Shown: in pieces, positions 63,616-64,000 of the stretch
Layout of the letters: the number at the start of each line of letters is the position of its first letter
Position numbering within the stretch: the stretch's first letter is position 1
Origin: an uncultured Bacteroides sp.
GTDB lineage: Bacteria > Bacteroidota > Bacteroidia > Bacteroidales > Bacteroidaceae
DNA: 64,000 bases
Assembly: GCA_900555635.1 (NCBI GenBank)
Contig: USLU01000005.1
Location: 62,001 to 126,000, forward strand
Reading direction: 5' to 3'
Position numbers and translations under genes: made by a program
Notes under the pieces: generated by a model
Database searches by the model: none
Told to the model about the DNA's origin: nothing
What the model saw: only the letters and a program-made list of their open reading frames with translations

Positions 63616-64000
63616 TTATTGTTTTGCTTTAATATTAATCTCAACTTTCGGCTGCATCGGATCGTTAGTAATCATCAAGAAACGTAGATGACGACGCTTT
63701 TTACCGATATTCTTCTTTTCAACCGTTACACGCAGACGGGTACTTTCGCCCGGTTGCAATACGCTCTTCTTCAAGCTGACACCTACTGCGGGGTGGAATA
63801 CTTGCAGTTTGCTTATTTGCAGAGGAGAGCGACCGGTATTGGTTACGGTAATATCCTGGCGGGCTTTCGACTTCTTCGTCAGCACTGCACTCATATCAAT
63901 ATCCTTGGCAGAAAGACTAACAGCAGGTGCATTTGCCTTTTCACTAACGGTCATACCCGAGAAATCAGGCAATAGAATGGCGGAAACAGGGATTTCATTT
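63616..64000 (-). CDS. DUF1573 domain protein, C-terminal part (cut by window end)
   Basis: The frame is open to the window edge, so only the last ~128 residues are seen. They form an Ig-like beta-sandwich of the DUF1573/ASPM-SPD-2-Hydin kind: ITVTNTGRSPLQISKLQVFHP in pieces (ITVTNTGRSPLQISKL), LQPGESTRLRVTVE and FLMITNDPMQPKVEINIKAK. Such proteins are usually exported, but the signal peptide would lie outside the window. The function of the family is not established. meaB lies downstream beyond the heptad repeat. Confidence 0.8.
   Translation of the reverse strand, partial: NEIPVSAILLPDFSGMTVSEKANAPAVSLSAKDIDMSAVLTKKSKARQDITVTNTGRSPLQISKLQVFHPAVGVSLKKSVLQPGESTRLRVTVEKKNIGKKRRHLRFLMITNDPMQPKVEINIKAKQ

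Overview
The window looks like a chromosomal segment of a gut Bacteroides-type bacterium (Bacteroides or Phocaeicola). The evidence is a SusC/SusD pair, BACON domains, a fused MurF-Alr, a fused NuoCD in a complex I without NuoE/F/G, and repeated promoter elements of the TAnnTTTG (-7) type, three of them with a TTTG box 19 or 20 nt upstream. No rRNA, tRNA, CRISPR array, phage or insertion sequence was recognised.

Layout. 1-12105 (+): the distal part of a polysaccharide/glycoprotein utilisation locus with a cut-off SusC, SusD, a BACON/discoidin lipoprotein, two paralogous small lipoproteins (one with a RanBP2-like zinc finger), an M60 metallopeptidase and a GH31 enzyme. The M60 plus GH31 combination suggests attack on mucin-type O-glycoproteins. 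12199-13799 (-): RsmI-like methyltransferase and FabI. 13959-18838 (+): HAD phosphatase, then a uronate-type cluster (orphan EIIC, exported KduI, MFS hexuronate-type carrier). 18941-19021 (-): a candidate small RNA. 19100-27163 (-): GSCFA protein, MurF-Alr, TatA, TatC and a Cas4-like nuclease/SF1 helicase. 27613-34753 (+): LruC-domain lipoprotein, Dxs, TrkA, TrkH. 34857-45472 (+): a small exported unknown protein and the nuoA-B-CD-H-I-J-K-L-M-N operon. 45642-50236 (+): an MNT/HEPN remnant, a GH27 alpha-galactosidase and a frameshifted PAS histidine kinase. 50266-53046 (-): its intact paralogue. 53275-57191 (+): a TonB-dependent receptor and a beta-helix lipoprotein. 57503-60741 (-): an ABC-type ATPase, a DUF4435/TOPRIM-like protein and an MscS channel. 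60877-64000: EamA transporter (+), then Crp/Fnr regulator, MeaB and a cut-off DUF1573 protein (-).

The most unusual signal is not a gene. At least thirteen sites carry tandem arrays of 7-bp units (TAGTGAT, TTAGTTA, GAATGAA, TTTCCAT and relatives). Several are arranged as long inverted repeats around a unique loop; two have perfect 30-bp arms. They fill the gaps between co-directional genes almost exactly, often supply the stop codon of the upstream gene, and in two places lie inside conserved reading frames (the helicase and MurF-Alr). This looks like a dispersed heptad-repeat family shaping operon junctions. Second in interest are the ATPase/DUF4435 pair, which recalls the PARIS defence system, the candidate sRNA with its own -7 box and terminator, and the zinc-finger lipoprotein.

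Several genes look broken or length-altered: the histidine kinase at 47824-50236 (one-base shift near 49630), the MNT/HEPN remnant (internal deletion), and possibly the Crp/Fnr regulator (shift at a G tract near 62341).
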